Assembly: GCF_004363955.1 (NCBI RefSeq)
Contig: NZ_SNZR01000016.1
Coordinates: forward strand, 1 to 64,000
DNA: 64,000 nt
From: Enterovirga rhinocerotis
GTDB taxonomy: Bacteria; Pseudomonadota; Alphaproteobacteria; Rhizobiales; Beijerinckiaceae
Reading direction: 5' to 3'
The position numbers and the translations under genes are program-made. Below, piece after piece: positions 36,119 to 45,417 of the stretch (positions are counted from its first letter, which is position 1; every line of letters starts with the position of its first letter). The notes under the pieces are model-generated. The model worked only from the letters and a program-made list of their open reading frames with translations. It ran no database searches and was not told the origin of the DNA.

Positions 36119-36829
36119 TCAGATGTGGAGATGGCGGTCCTTCACCTCCGGTGAGGTCCGCAACTCCGCGCTGGTGCCCGTCCAGACGACGCGGCCCTTC
36201 TCGATCACGACGTGCCGGTCGGCGAGTTCGGTGAGGATGTCGACGTTCTTATCGACGACGAGGATCGACTGACCCTCGGCCCGCAATCGGCGAAGCACGG
36301 CCCAGATCTCGGCCCGAACCAGCGGCGCGAGGCCTTCCGTCGCCTCGTCGAGGATCAGAAGCTTCGGATTCGTCATCAGGGCGCGGCCGACGGCCAGCAT
36401 CTGCTGTTCGCCGCCGGAGAGCTGCGTGCCGAGATTGCGGCGACGCTCGGCCAGACGAGGGAAGAGTGCATAGACCTCCGGCAGCCGCCAGCGGTCGCGC
36501 CCGGCACGGATCGCGGCCGTCGCGACGAGGTTCTCCTCCACGGTGAGGGTCGGGAAGACCTGGCGGCCCTCGGGCACGTATCCGATCCCGGCCTGGCCGA
36601 TGCGGAAGGGGGGCGAGCCCAGGACGACGCGCCCGTCGAAGGCGATGCGGCCCCGGCAGTCCCGGTGGAGCCCCATGATCGAGCGGATCGTCGTCGTCTT
36701 GCCCATGCCGTTGCGGCCGAGGAGGGCCACCACCTCCCCGGCACCGACCGAGAAGCCGATGCCGAACAGCACCTGCGCCGGCCCATAGGACGCTTCCAGC
36801 GCCTCGATCTCGAGCAGCGGCGCGCTCAC
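36119..36829 (-). CDS. livF: Branched-chain amino acid-type ABC ATPase LivF
   Basis: 236 residues. Walker A is LLGRNGMGKTT, the typical LivF form. The signature LSGGEQQMLAVGRALM and Walker B LLILDEATEGLAP are complete, and EIWAVLRRLRAEGQSILVVDKNV follows. It powers a liv-type importer with the neighbouring LivG and permeases. It overlaps livG by four bases. Substrates of this family include leucine, isoleucine and valine, but also amides, urea and aromatic acids, so specificity is open. Confidence 0.94.
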   Translation of the reverse strand: MSAPLLEIEALEASYGPAQVLFGIGFSVGAGEVVALLGRNGMGKTTTIRSIMGLHRDCRGRIAFDGRVVLGSPPFRIGQAGIGYVPEGRQVFPTLTVEENLVATAAIRAGRDRWRLPEVYALFPRLAERRRNLGTQLSGGEQQMLAVGRALMTNPKLLILDEATEGLAPLVRAEIWAVLRRLRAEGQSILVVDKNVDILTELADRHVVIEKGRVVWTGTSAELRTSPEVKDRHLHI

Positions 36830-37575
36830 GCGGCCTCCTCGCCGAGATAGGCCGCCCGGACCTCGGGATTGGAGCGGATGGCCTCGGGCGCTCCAGTCGC
36901 GATCACGCGGCCATAGACGAGGACCGAGACCCGGTCGGCGAGGGCGAAGACGGCCTCCATGTCGTGCTCGACGAGAAGGATCGCGACCGAGCCTGTGAGA
37001 CCCCGAAGGATCTCGACGATGCGTGCCGATTCGGCATGGCTCGTGCCCGCGAGCGGTTCGTCGAGAAGGAGCAGCTTCGGCGCGGTCGCGAGGGCGATGG
37101 CAAGTTCGAGCTGACGCTTCTCGCCATGCGACAGCGCGCCGGCCGGCATCTCCGCCCGTTCGGCAAGGCCGAACCGGGCCAGAAGGTCGCGCGCGGGCCC
37201 GGTCAACGCCGCCTCGCCGTCGACCGGCGAGAGGAAGCGGAAGCTCGACCCGGATCGGGCCTGCACCGCAAGGGCGACGTTCTGGAGCGCGCTGAAGCGC
37301 GGCAGGATGGAGGTGATCTGGAAGGACCGGGCGAGCCCAGCGAGGGCGCGCCCGGCCATCGAGCGGCCCGTGACATCCTCGCCCGCGAACAGGATGCGCC
37401 CGGCATCCGGCGGCGTCATGCCGGAGATCTGGTGGATGAGCGTCGTCTTGCCCGCCCCGTTCGGGCCGATGACGGCATGCAGTTCGCCGGGCTCGACCGA
37501 GAGCGACAGCCCGTCCGTGACACGGAGCGCGCCATAGCTCTTCGACAGCCCTTCGACCCGAAGCAGCGCCGTCAC
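36826..37575 (-). CDS. livG: Branched-chain amino acid-type ABC ATPase LivG
   Basis: 249 residues with GPNGAGKTTLIHQISG (Walker A), LSHGEKRQLELAIALATAPKLLLLDEPLAG (signature and Walker B in LivG style), and EHDMEAVFALADRVSVLVYGRVIATG, the LivG-type end with its switch His. It pairs with LivF on the two permeases. Four-base overlaps with both neighbours show a tightly coupled operon. Confidence 0.94.
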   Translation of the reverse strand: MTALLRVEGLSKSYGALRVTDGLSLSVEPGELHAVIGPNGAGKTTLIHQISGMTPPDAGRILFAGEDVTGRSMAGRALAGLARSFQITSILPRFSALQNVALAVQARSGSSFRFLSPVDGEAALTGPARDLLARFGLAERAEMPAGALSHGEKRQLELAIALATAPKLLLLDEPLAGTSHAESARIVEILRGLTGSVAILLVEHDMEAVFALADRVSVLVYGRVIATGAPEAIRSNPEVRAAYLGEEAA

Positions 37576-38516
37576 GGCCGTGCCCCCTTCGTCAGGAGCC
37601 CCGCGAGCCCGCCGCGCGCGAACAGCACCGCGAGGATCAGGAGCGGGCCGAAGACGATGCGCCAGTGCTCGCTCCAGTGCGACAGGAGCTCCTCCGCCAG
37701 GATGAAGGCGATCGCGCCGAGGATGGCGCCATGAAGGGAACCGAGCCCGCCGAGGACGACGATGAAGATGAGCTCGCCCGAGCGCTGCCAGGCCATGGTG
37801 GCAGGGCTGACGAAGCCGGTCTGGTTGGCGAGGAGGACGCCGGCCACGGCCGCGATCATCGCCGAGATCAGATAGGCGGCGAGGCGGAAGCGAAATGGCC
37901 GGAAGCCGATCGCTTCCATGCGCACCGGGTTGTCGCGGGCGCCCTCCAGCACCCGCCCGAAGCGCGAGGCCGCGATCCGCCGCAGGAGGAGATAGGCTGC
38001 GAGCAAGGCGCCGAGCGCCGCGAGATAGAGCACCGTGTCGCTCGCGAGTACGTCGCGCCCGAGGACGGTGCTCCTGCCCGGCAGCGTGATGCCGTCATCC
38101 CCGCCATAGGCCGAGAGGGCCGTCGCCAGGAAGTACAGCATCTGGCCGAAGGCCAGGGTGATCATGATGAAATGGACGCCGTCGGTCCGCATCGCCACCG
38201 CGCCCGTCGCCAGCGCGAAGAAGGCCGCCGCCGCGATCGCGACGGCGAGATGGGCACCCCCGTCCGTCACCCCTTCGGCGGACAGGATCCCGACCGCGTA
38301 GGCGCCGATGCCGAGACAGGCCGCATGGCCGAAGCTGACGAGCCCACCCTTCCCGATGAGCAGATCGAGCGACAAAGCCGCGAGCGCCACGACCACGATC
38401 CGCGTCATCAGCGAGAGGATGAAGCTTTGCGGGCCGAGCGGCGCGAGCACCGGCACCAGCGCGAGCGCCAGGAACAGGCCGAGCGGCAGCCACTCGCGAC
38501 GAAGACGGCGCGCCAC
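37572..38516 (-). CDS. livM: Branched-chain amino acid-type ABC permease LivM
   Basis: 314 residues with about nine membrane helices. LLIGKGGLVSFGHAACLGIGAYAVGIL and the later EGARDNPVRMEAIGFRPFRFRLAAYLISA, GFVSPATMAWQRSGELIFIVVLGGLGSLHGAILGA are the conserved cytoplasmic coupling and core regions of LivM. It forms the channel with LivH. Confidence 0.93.
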   Translation of the reverse strand: MARRLRREWLPLGLFLALALVPVLAPLGPQSFILSLMTRIVVVALAALSLDLLIGKGGLVSFGHAACLGIGAYAVGILSAEGVTDGGAHLAVAIAAAAFFALATGAVAMRTDGVHFIMITLAFGQMLYFLATALSAYGGDDGITLPGRSTVLGRDVLASDTVLYLAALGALLAAYLLLRRIAASRFGRVLEGARDNPVRMEAIGFRPFRFRLAAYLISAMIAAVAGVLLANQTGFVSPATMAWQRSGELIFIVVLGGLGSLHGAILGAIAFILAEELLSHWSEHWRIVFGPLLILAVLFARGGLAGLLTKGARP

Positions 38517-38519
38517 GGG

Positions 38520-39440
38520 TCAGCGCCGTGCGGGAAAGAGGCCGGCGGGGCGCACGAAGAGCGTCACGGCCATGAGGATATAGACGAGCATCGGGGCGAG
38601 GGCGCGCCCGGTCTGGCTCGCGGCGGCGGGGTCGAGCAGGAGGCGGAGCAGCATCGGCGCGAGGAAGCGGCCGAGCGTATCGACGAGCCCGATCAGGAGC
38701 GCGGCCACGAAGGCGCCGCGGATCGACCCGATCCCGCCGATCACGATGACGACGAAGGCGAGGATCAGGATCCCGTCGCCCATGCCGGGCTCGACGGAGA
38801 GGATCGGCGCCACCATCGCGCCGGCGAAGCCGGCCAGCATCGCGCCGAAGCCGAAGACGAGCGTGAACAGCAGCCGGATATCGACGCCCAAGGCCGAGAC
38901 CATCGGCGCGTTCGAGGCGCCGGCCCGCATCAGCATGCCGATGCGCGTGTGATGGACCGTGAGGTACAGGCCGATCCCGACGCCGAGCCCGGCCGCGATG
39001 ATGACGAGCCGCCAGACCGGATAGAGCAGGCCCGGCGCGATCTCGATCGAGCCCGACAAGGCCTCCGGCATCTCGACGCCGATCGGGGCCGAGCCCCAGA
39101 CCATCCTCACCGCCTCACCCAGGAAGATGATCACGCCGAAGGTCGCAAGCACCTGGTCGAGATGGGAGCGCTCGTACAGGTGGCGGAAGACGAGGAGTTC
39201 CAGCGCGAGCCCGATCAGGAGCGCCGCCGGCAGGGCGAGCGCGAGGCCGAGCCAGAACGATCCCGTCGCCGCGGCGAAGGCCGCCGTCAGATAGGCCCCG
39301 ACCATGTACTGAACGCCATGGGCGAGGTTGATGAAGTCCATCACCCCGAAGACGAGCGTCAGCCCCGCCGCGATCAGGAACAGGATCACGCCGAATTGCA
39401 GGCCGTTGAGGATCTGGATCAGGAGGAGGGTGGAAGACAT
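38520..39440 (-). CDS. livH: Branched-chain amino acid-type ABC permease LivH
   Basis: 306 residues. ILNGLQFGVILFLIAAGLTLVFGVMDFINLAHG is the classic LivH opening. RHLYERSHLDQVLATFGVIIFLGEAVRMVWGS and MRAGASNAPMVSALGVDIRLLFTLVFGFGAMLAGFAG follow. It is separated by three bases from livM and by 83 bases from livJ. Confidence 0.94.
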   Translation of the reverse strand: MSSTLLLIQILNGLQFGVILFLIAAGLTLVFGVMDFINLAHGVQYMVGAYLTAAFAAATGSFWLGLALALPAALLIGLALELLVFRHLYERSHLDQVLATFGVIIFLGEAVRMVWGSAPIGVEMPEALSGSIEIAPGLLYPVWRLVIIAAGLGVGIGLYLTVHHTRIGMLMRAGASNAPMVSALGVDIRLLFTLVFGFGAMLAGFAGAMVAPILSVEPGMGDGILILAFVVIVIGGIGSIRGAFVAALLIGLVDTLGRFLAPMLLRLLLDPAAASQTGRALAPMLVYILMAVTLFVRPAGLFPARR

Positions 39441-39523
39441 GGGACCGTCAGGGTGCCGTCAGGCCCCAGCCTTCCCTCGAGGCGGAGGGTTCGAGCCCAC
39501 CGCCTCGGCCGAGAGCACCGCCC

Positions 39524-40708
39524 TCACTTGATCGAGCATTCCGGCAGATAGGAATCCACGTAGTCGCTGAAGACCTTCTCGACGATCTGCGTCTCGAGCT
39601 TGCCGTCCGGGCGCTTGCCGACCTTCGTCAGGTAGAAATCCTGGACCGGAAAGCCGTTACGGCTGAACTTGAAGGCGCCGCGCAGCGAGGTGAAATCGGC
39701 CTTGAGGAAGGCGGCCCGGAGCGCCTCCTTGTCGTCGGTCTTGCCCCCGGTCGCCTTGAGCGCCCCGTCGAGCAGGAGAGCGGCGTCGTAGGCCTGGAAG
39801 GCGTAGGTCGCCGGCACCGCCTTCTGCTGCGCGACATAGGCGGCGACGAAGGCCTTGTTCTGCGGGTTGTCGAGATCGGGCGCCCAGTTCGAGCCCGCGA
39901 ACATGCCGAGCGCCGCGTCGCCCTGGGCGGGGAGCGTCGATTCGTCGACGGTGAAGGAGGAGAGCAGCGGGATGCGGTCCGCGAGCCCGGCCTGCTTGTA
40001 CTGCTTGATCAGGTTTACGCCCATGCCGCCGGGCATGAAGGTGAAGACGGCGTCGGGCTTCGCCGCCGCGATCTTGGCGAGTTCGGACTGGAAATCGAGC
40101 GTGTTCAGCGGGACGTAGGATTCCTCGACGATCTGCCCCTTGTAGTCGCGCTTGACGCCGGCGATGGCATCCTTGCCGGCCTGGTAGTTCGGGGCGAGGA
40201 GATACAGGGTCTTGTAGCCGCGCGACTGGGCGACCTTGCCCGAGACCTGGTGGACCTGATCGTTCTGGTAGGAGGTCGCGAAGAAGAAGGGGCTGCAACC
40301 CTTGCCCGCGAGCGGCGAGGGGCCGGCATTCGGGCTGATCAGGAAGACCTTCGCATCCGTCACCGGCTTCGCGATGGCGCCGAGGATGTTCGAGAAGGTC
40401 GGCCCGACCACGACATCGACCTTGTCGCGATCGATGAGGCCCTTGACCTTGGTGACGGCGACGTCCGGCTTCAGTTCGTCGTCGGCCACGACGAGTTCGA
40501 CCTCGCGGCCGCCGAGCTTTCCGCCGAGATCCTTCAGCGCCATCTCGAAGGCGGCGCGCGCCTGCTGACCGAGCGCGGCGGCAGGACCCGAGAGCGTCAG
40601 GATCAGCCCGACCTTGATCTTGTCCTGCGCGAGGGCCGGCGTGGACAAAGCCACGGCGGCGCATAGTCCTGCCGTCAGAAGACCCGACCGCGCAAAGCTC
40701 GACCTCAT
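39524..40708 (-). CDS. Branched-chain amino acid-type ABC binding protein LivJ-like
   Basis: 394 residues from the ATG at 40708, which has AGGAGG six bases upstream and a signal peptide (LLTAGLCAAVALSTPALAQ). The fold is the two-lobed class I type: KVGLILTLSGPAAALGQQARAAFEMALKDLGG opens lobe one, and VVVGPTFSNILGAIAKPVTDAKVFLISPNAGPS is the ligand loop region. It delivers substrate to LivHM. The pocket residues do not settle whether it takes leucine-type or other ligands. It is the first gene of the leftward liv operon, diverging from the aminotransferase gene. Confidence 0.92.
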   Translation of the reverse strand: MRSSFARSGLLTAGLCAAVALSTPALAQDKIKVGLILTLSGPAAALGQQARAAFEMALKDLGGKLGGREVELVVADDELKPDVAVTKVKGLIDRDKVDVVVGPTFSNILGAIAKPVTDAKVFLISPNAGPSPLAGKGCSPFFFATSYQNDQVHQVSGKVAQSRGYKTLYLLAPNYQAGKDAIAGVKRDYKGQIVEESYVPLNTLDFQSELAKIAAAKPDAVFTFMPGGMGVNLIKQYKQAGLADRIPLLSSFTVDESTLPAQGDAALGMFAGSNWAPDLDNPQNKAFVAAYVAQQKAVPATYAFQAYDAALLLDGALKATGGKTDDKEALRAAFLKADFTSLRGAFKFSRNGFPVQDFYLTKVGKRPDGKLETQIVEKVFSDYVDSYLPECSIK

Positions 40709-40963
40709 CCCATTCCTCCTTGATCCTGGGCTGATAGCGGAACGCGGCCGCCCTGTCGCGATCCTCGATGGTCTTACACTCAAATCGAGCGAACCATGAC
40801 CTCCGCTATCAGTATGCGTGAAGCGCGCCATCGCGCGTGATCCATCAAGCGAAGACACACCGACCGTTGCATGCGTCGCAAATGAGCCACGGCCGCACGG
40901 GACTTGCATCCCCCCGCGGGCTCCGGCACCTCTGCCGGCCTCAGGCTCCCAGGAATCGTTCCC

Positions 40964-41818
40964 ATGTCCCGTATCGTGTTCGTCAATGGCTCCTTCGTTC
41001 CCTACGAGGAGGCGAGCATCCCGATCATGGATCGCGGCTTCCTGTTCGCCGACGGCATCTACGAGGTTTCGGCCGTCATCGACGGCAAGCTGATCGACAA
41101 CGAGGCGCATCTCGCCCGGCTCGAGCGCTCGCTCGGAGAGATCAGCATCAAGAACCCCTACACGACGGCGCAGTGGATCGAGCTCGAGAAGGAACTCATC
41201 AAGCGCAACAACGTGCGCGAGGGCCTCGTCTACATGCAGGTGACGCGCGGCGTCGCCGAGCGCGACTTCGCCTTCCCGAAGGGGGTCGAGCCGACCGTCG
41301 TGATGTTCACGCAGGAGAAGGCCATGCGCGCGTCGTCCGCCGCAGAGGCCGGCGCGGCCGTGATCACGGTCGAGGACCTCCGCTGGAAGCGCCGCGACAT
41401 CAAGTCGGTCGCGTTGCTCGCCCAGGTCCTCGCCAAGCAGGCGGCGGCCGAGGCCGGCGTCGCCGAGGCGTGGATGGTCGAGGACGGCAAGGTGACGGAG
41501 GGCGGATCCTCGACCTCCTTCATCATCACGCGGGACGGCACGATCGTGACGCGGCAGCTGTCGAATGCGCTGCTTCCGGGCATCACCCGCAAGACGGTCA
41601 TGCGGCTCGCCGAAGAGGCGCAGCTCCGCGTCGAGGAGCGCGCCTTCTCCGTCGAGGAGGCCAAGGCCGCGGCCGAAGCCTTCCTCACCAGCGCGACCTC
41701 GCTCGTCATGCCCGTCGTCACGATCGACGGCCATCCGGTCGGAGACGGCAAGCCGGGTCCGCTCGTGAAGCGGCTGCGCGAGCTCTATCTCGCCATGGCC
41801 GACGCGACGCCGGCCTGA
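40964..41818 (+). CDS. D-amino acid aminotransferase (fold-type IV PLP enzyme)
   Basis: 284 residues from the ATG at 40964 (MSRIVFVNGSFVPYEEAS). FMDRGFLFADGIYEV-type sequence (IMDRGFLFADGIYEVSAV), RGVAERDFAFP and the PLP lysine Lys147 in RRDIKSVALL match D-alanine transaminase of Bacillus, which uses Lys145. VTEGGSSTSFII carries the conserved Glu that binds the pyridine nitrogen. It interconverts D-amino acids and 2-oxo acids, giving D-Glu or D-Ala for cell wall or allowing D-amino acid breakdown. It diverges from the liv operon, which suggests use of an imported amino acid, though without proof. Confidence 0.92.
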   Translation: MSRIVFVNGSFVPYEEASIPIMDRGFLFADGIYEVSAVIDGKLIDNEAHLARLERSLGEISIKNPYTTAQWIELEKELIKRNNVREGLVYMQVTRGVAERDFAFPKGVEPTVVMFTQEKAMRASSAAEAGAAVITVEDLRWKRRDIKSVALLAQVLAKQAAAEAGVAEAWMVEDGKVTEGGSSTSFIITRDGTIVTRQLSNALLPGITRKTVMRLAEEAQLRVEERAFSVEEAKAAAEAFLTSATSLVMPVVTIDGHPVGDGKPGPLVKRLRELYLAMADATPA

Positions 41819-41886
41819 TCCGGAACCCCTGGGCGACGGGCCTGTTGACATCCGAAGGCCGGGCATGGCCCGGCGAGGAGGTTCGC

Positions 41887-42213
41887 ATGTTTCGCCCGTT
41901 CGCCCGCGCGGCTCTCGCGGGATCGCTGAGTCTCGGCCTCGTGGCCGGGGCCGCGGCTCAAACCCCGGTCCAGCCCCAGCCGAAAGACCCCAACATGCCG
42001 GCGCCGCAGCACACGGTGCCCGAGAAGCTGGAAGGCAAGCCGGACGATACCACCGGCAGCCTGAGCGACCGGCTCGAACGCAGCGACGGCGTGGTGGCGC
42101 CCCCCGCTGGCGGAGCCGGCAGGACCATCACGCCGGCCGATCCGGGGACGACGCCCGTCATCCCGCCGCCCGGATCGCCGGGCAGCGGCCGTCCGGACGT
42201 CGAACCGAAATAG
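41887..42213 (+). CDS. Small periplasmic Pro-rich protein of unknown function
   Basis: 108 residues with a signal peptide (ARAALAGSLSLGLVAGAAAQ). The rest is low complexity, rich in Pro, Gly and Asp (QPQPKDPNMPAPQHTVPEKL; PGTTPVIPPPGSPGSGRP), and likely disordered. GAGGAGG precedes the ATG by five bases. Similar short proteins are common in Rhizobiales but have no known role. Confidence 0.7.
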   Translation: MFRPFARAALAGSLSLGLVAGAAAQTPVQPQPKDPNMPAPQHTVPEKLEGKPDDTTGSLSDRLERSDGVVAPPAGGAGRTITPADPGTTPVIPPPGSPGSGRPDVEPK

Positions 42214-42299
42214 CTGTGGACGCGAAGGCTCGAGGCCGAGCAGGGGCGATCGGTTAACCGGGCCCTGGCAGTGTCGGGATGTCTCTAGCGGAGGCTTCC

Positions 42300-42683
42300 G
42301 TGCGGTTCATCGTTCTCTTCGCCGCCCTCATCCTGGCGGCGCCCGCTCAGGCGAAGGAGCCTGGCAAGATCCCGGCCCTGAAGCCCGGCATGGCCTATTC
42401 CGCCGCGCGCGGCGCGCTCATCGCGAAGGGTTTCCAGCCCGTCAGGTCGGCGGATCGCCGCGACGATCGCTGCTCTGCCGGGCGCCAGGACGTCTGTACC
42501 GCCTATCCCGAAACGGTCTCCTGCGACGGCACGGGAGCGGCCGCGTGCCGCTTCATCTTCTCGCGCAAGGACGGCACGACGCTGACGGTCGTCGCCGACG
42601 GAAGCGATGTCGGACGCCTCAAGGTCGCCGTGGTTCGTCGCTCGTCCGGGAAGGATGCGGCCTGGCAACGCTCGGGTCGCTGA
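42300..42683 (+). CDS. Secreted protein of unknown function with four cysteines
   Basis: 127 residues from the GTG at 42300, which has GGAGG five bases upstream and leads straight into a signal peptide (RFIVLFAALILAAPAQA). An ATG seven codons earlier lacks a ribosome site. The mature domain (IPALKPGMAYSAARGALIAKGFQPV) looks like a repeat-fold found in small periplasmic proteins that begin LxPGMxYxxAR. Four cysteines in DDRCSAGRQDVCTAY...SCDG...ACRF may form two disulphides. No function is known. Confidence 0.72.
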   Translation: MRFIVLFAALILAAPAQAKEPGKIPALKPGMAYSAARGALIAKGFQPVRSADRRDDRCSAGRQDVCTAYPETVSCDGTGAAACRFIFSRKDGTTLTVVADGSDVGRLKVAVVRRSSGKDAAWQRSGR

Positions 42684-42906
42684 GCGCCTGATTCCGTCTC
42701 GCGAGGCGGCCGATCCAGGGCGGAAGCAGGCGCCGCGTCCATCGCGCCAAGCCCTTTCCGCTCGGCGCGGAGGCATGAGGCTTCCCCGTGGTCAAGCCTT
42801 CGCGCCTCCTCTTATAGAACAAGCTCGAGGGGGTTGCCGCCCGGCTCTCGCGTGGTACGGATAAAGAAGAGGCCGGCTCAAGACCGTGCCCCCGCCGGGA
42901 GGAACG

Positions 42907-43962
42907 ATGGCTTCAGTGACCATCAACGACGTGCGGAAGTCGTTCGGCTCGACGAAAATCCTGCACGGGGTCTCGGTCGATATCCGGGACGGAGAATTCG
43001 TGATCCTGGTCGGCCCGTCGGGCTGCGGGAAGTCCACGCTTCTGCGCATGATCGCCGGGCTCGAAAACATCTCCGGCGGCGAGATCAAGATCGGCAGCCG
43101 CGTGGTCAACGATGTCCCGCCGAAGGAGCGGGACATCGCGATGGTGTTCCAGAACTACGCGCTCTATCCTCACATGACCGTGAAGGACAACATGGCCTTC
43201 TCGCTCAAGCTGCGGAAGGCGCCGAAGGAGGAGATCGACCAGCGGGTCAATCAGGCGGCCGGGATCCTCGGGCTCGGCCAGATGCTGGAGCGCTATCCGC
43301 GCCAGCTCTCGGGAGGCCAGCGTCAGCGCGTCGCCATGGGCCGCGCAATCGTCCGCGACCCGCAGGTTTTCCTGTTCGACGAGCCGCTGTCCAATCTCGA
43401 CGCCAAGCTTCGCGTCGCCATGCGGACGGAGATCAAGGAGCTGCACCAGCGGCTCAAGACGACCACCGTCTACGTCACGCATGATCAGATCGAGGCCATG
43501 ACCATGGCCGACCGCATCGTCGTCATGCATGACGGCAAGGTCGAGCAGATCGGTGCGCCGCTCGATCTCTACGACAATCCCGCCAATCTCTTCGTCGCGG
43601 GCTTCATCGGCTCGCCCGCCATGAACTTCATCCCCGGCAAGCTCGGCCAGGGCAACGAGTTCCTGGCGGACGGGGGCTTCACCGTTCCGCTGGCGCAGCG
43701 GCCGGCGGGACAGGACGGCAAGGCGCTGATCCTCGGCATCCGGCCGGAGCATTTCCATCCGGCACCGGACGGCGTTCCGGTCGAAGTCGTCGTCGTCGAA
43801 CCGACGGGCTCGGAGACGCTGCTGTCGGTCAAGGCCGGCAGCCAGGATCTCCTCTGCGTCTTCCGCGAGCGCGTCCTGCCGAAGCCCGGCGAGACGATCC
43901 ACATCCGGCCCGACACGAACGTGCTGCATCTCTTCGACCAGACCACCGGCGATCGAATCTGA
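42907..43962 (+). CDS. Sugar-type ABC importer ATPase (UgpC/MalK family)
   Basis: 351 residues from the ATG at 42907, behind GGGAGGAACG. Walker A GPSGCGKST, AMVFQNYALYPHMTV (Q-loop), LSGGQRQRVAMGRAIVRDP, Walker B FLFDEPLSNLDAKLR and the His switch in VYVTHDQIEAMTMADR are all present. The C-terminal 110 residues form the TOBE/OB regulatory domain (LILGIRPEHFH). It energises the permeases encoded downstream. The family serves glycerol 3-phosphate, maltose, trehalose and many other sugars. Confidence 0.95.
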   Translation: MASVTINDVRKSFGSTKILHGVSVDIRDGEFVILVGPSGCGKSTLLRMIAGLENISGGEIKIGSRVVNDVPPKERDIAMVFQNYALYPHMTVKDNMAFSLKLRKAPKEEIDQRVNQAAGILGLGQMLERYPRQLSGGQRQRVAMGRAIVRDPQVFLFDEPLSNLDAKLRVAMRTEIKELHQRLKTTTVYVTHDQIEAMTMADRIVVMHDGKVEQIGAPLDLYDNPANLFVAGFIGSPAMNFIPGKLGQGNEFLADGGFTVPLAQRPAGQDGKALILGIRPEHFHPAPDGVPVEVVVVEPTGSETLLSVKAGSQDLLCVFRERVLPKPGETIHIRPDTNVLHLFDQTTGDRI

Positions 43963-44020
43963 CGACACCCGCAGAGCGGGGCATCGAACCCCGCCTCATC
44001 GTCTCTAGGGAGGACCATCG

Positions 44021-45328
44021 ATGACGTTTTCCAGGCGCGACCTTCTCGCGACGGGCCTCGCGGCCGGCACGCTTCCCCTCGTCGGCTCCTCGCCTGCCTT
44101 CGCCCAGGCCGCACCCACCTTCACGCCCGAGAAGGGCGCGAGCCTGCGCGTCCTGCGCTGGGCTCCCTTCGTGAAGGGCGACGAGGATTCCTTCATCGCC
44201 AATTCGAAGAAGTTCACCGAGGCGACCGGCGTCGACGTCCGCATCGACAAGGAGAGCTGGGAGGACATCCGCCCGAAGGCCGCCACCGCCGCCACCGCCG
44301 GCTCCGGACCCGACATCATGATGGTCTGGTTCGACGACCCCTTCCAGTATCCCGACAAGCTCCTCGACGTGACCGACCTCGCAACCTATCTCGGCGGCAA
44401 GTATGGCGGCTGGTATCCGGGGCTCGAAGGCTACGGCAAGCGCGGCAACCAGTTCATCGCGCTGCCGCTCGCCGCGATCGCCAACGCGATCTGCTACCGC
44501 CAGTCCATGGTCGAGGCGGCCGGGTTCAAGGAATTCCCGCGCGACACCAAGGCCTTCCTCGAACTGGCCAAGGCTCTGAAGGCCAAGTCCAAGCCGATGG
44601 GCTTCCCGCACGGCAAGGCCGTTGGCGACGGCAACAACTACGCGCACTGGATCGTCTGGAGCCACGGCGGCAAGATGGTCGACGACAGCGGCAAGGTCGT
44701 CATCAATTCGCCCGAGACGATCGCCGCGCTGAAATACGCCCGCGAGCTCTACCAGCAGTTCATCCCTGGAACGGAATCCTGGCTCGACATCAACAACAAC
44801 CGCGCCTTCCTCGCGGGCGACATCTCCGTCACGGCGAACGGCGTCTCGCTCTACTATTCGGCCAAGAACGATCCGAAGATGGCGGATCTGGCGAAGGACA
44901 TCAAAACCGTCCAGCTGCCCATCGGGCCGGTCGGCAAGGGCGTCGAGCTTCACCAGACGACCGAGCTCGTCGCCTTCAAGCACACGAAATTCCCGAACGC
45001 CGTGAAGGCCTATCTGCAGTTCATGTACGAGAAGCCGCAGATGGAGAGCTGGATCACCGCTTCCTCGGCCTATTGCTGCCCCGCGCTCAAGAGCTACATC
45101 GACAACCCGGTCTGGACCTCCGATCCCAACCACGCCGCCTACAAGACGGCGTCGGAGACCCTGCGCCCGAACGGCTATTCCGGGCCGCTCGGGCCGGGCT
45201 CGGCCGCGGCGATGGCCGATTACATCATGGTGGACATGGTGGCCGAAGCCGCGACGGGGCAGCGCTCCCCTGAGGATGCGGTGAAGCGGGCCGAGCAGCG
45301 CGCGACGCGGGCCTACCGGAACACCTGA
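44021..45328 (+). CDS. Sugar-type ABC binding protein, Tat-exported
   Basis: 435 residues with a twin-arginine signal (SRRDLLATGLAAGTLPLVGS, cleavage near AFAQA). The mature part is a class II extracellular solute-binding protein: LRVLRWAPFVKGDEDSFIANSKKF, MMVWFDDPFQYPDKLLDVTDLATYL, then the C-terminal lobe. Aromatic residues around the cleft (WFDDPFQY, WYPGLEGYGKRG) suit stacking on a sugar. The substrate is not readable. It sits between the ATPase and permease genes in a four-gene operon with no regulator or catabolic genes attached. Confidence 0.92.
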   Translation: MTFSRRDLLATGLAAGTLPLVGSSPAFAQAAPTFTPEKGASLRVLRWAPFVKGDEDSFIANSKKFTEATGVDVRIDKESWEDIRPKAATAATAGSGPDIMMVWFDDPFQYPDKLLDVTDLATYLGGKYGGWYPGLEGYGKRGNQFIALPLAAIANAICYRQSMVEAAGFKEFPRDTKAFLELAKALKAKSKPMGFPHGKAVGDGNNYAHWIVWSHGGKMVDDSGKVVINSPETIAALKYARELYQQFIPGTESWLDINNNRAFLAGDISVTANGVSLYYSAKNDPKMADLAKDIKTVQLPIGPVGKGVELHQTTELVAFKHTKFPNAVKAYLQFMYEKPQMESWITASSAYCCPALKSYIDNPVWTSDPNHAAYKTASETLRPNGYSGPLGPGSAAAMADYIMVDMVAEAATGQRSPEDAVKRAEQRATRAYRNT

Positions 45329-45417
45329 CCGAGGCTCCTCGAGCGGGAGCCACGCGGCTCCCGTCCTGGTTCTCCCGCATGGGGGAACCCGTCATCAGGA
45401 TCAGAGCGAACACCACC

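Noticed and set aside
37665-39551. 628-codon rightward frame across livM and livH
   Set aside because: Its product is almost only charged and Gln/Arg-rich repeats, a shadow of two clear permease genes.
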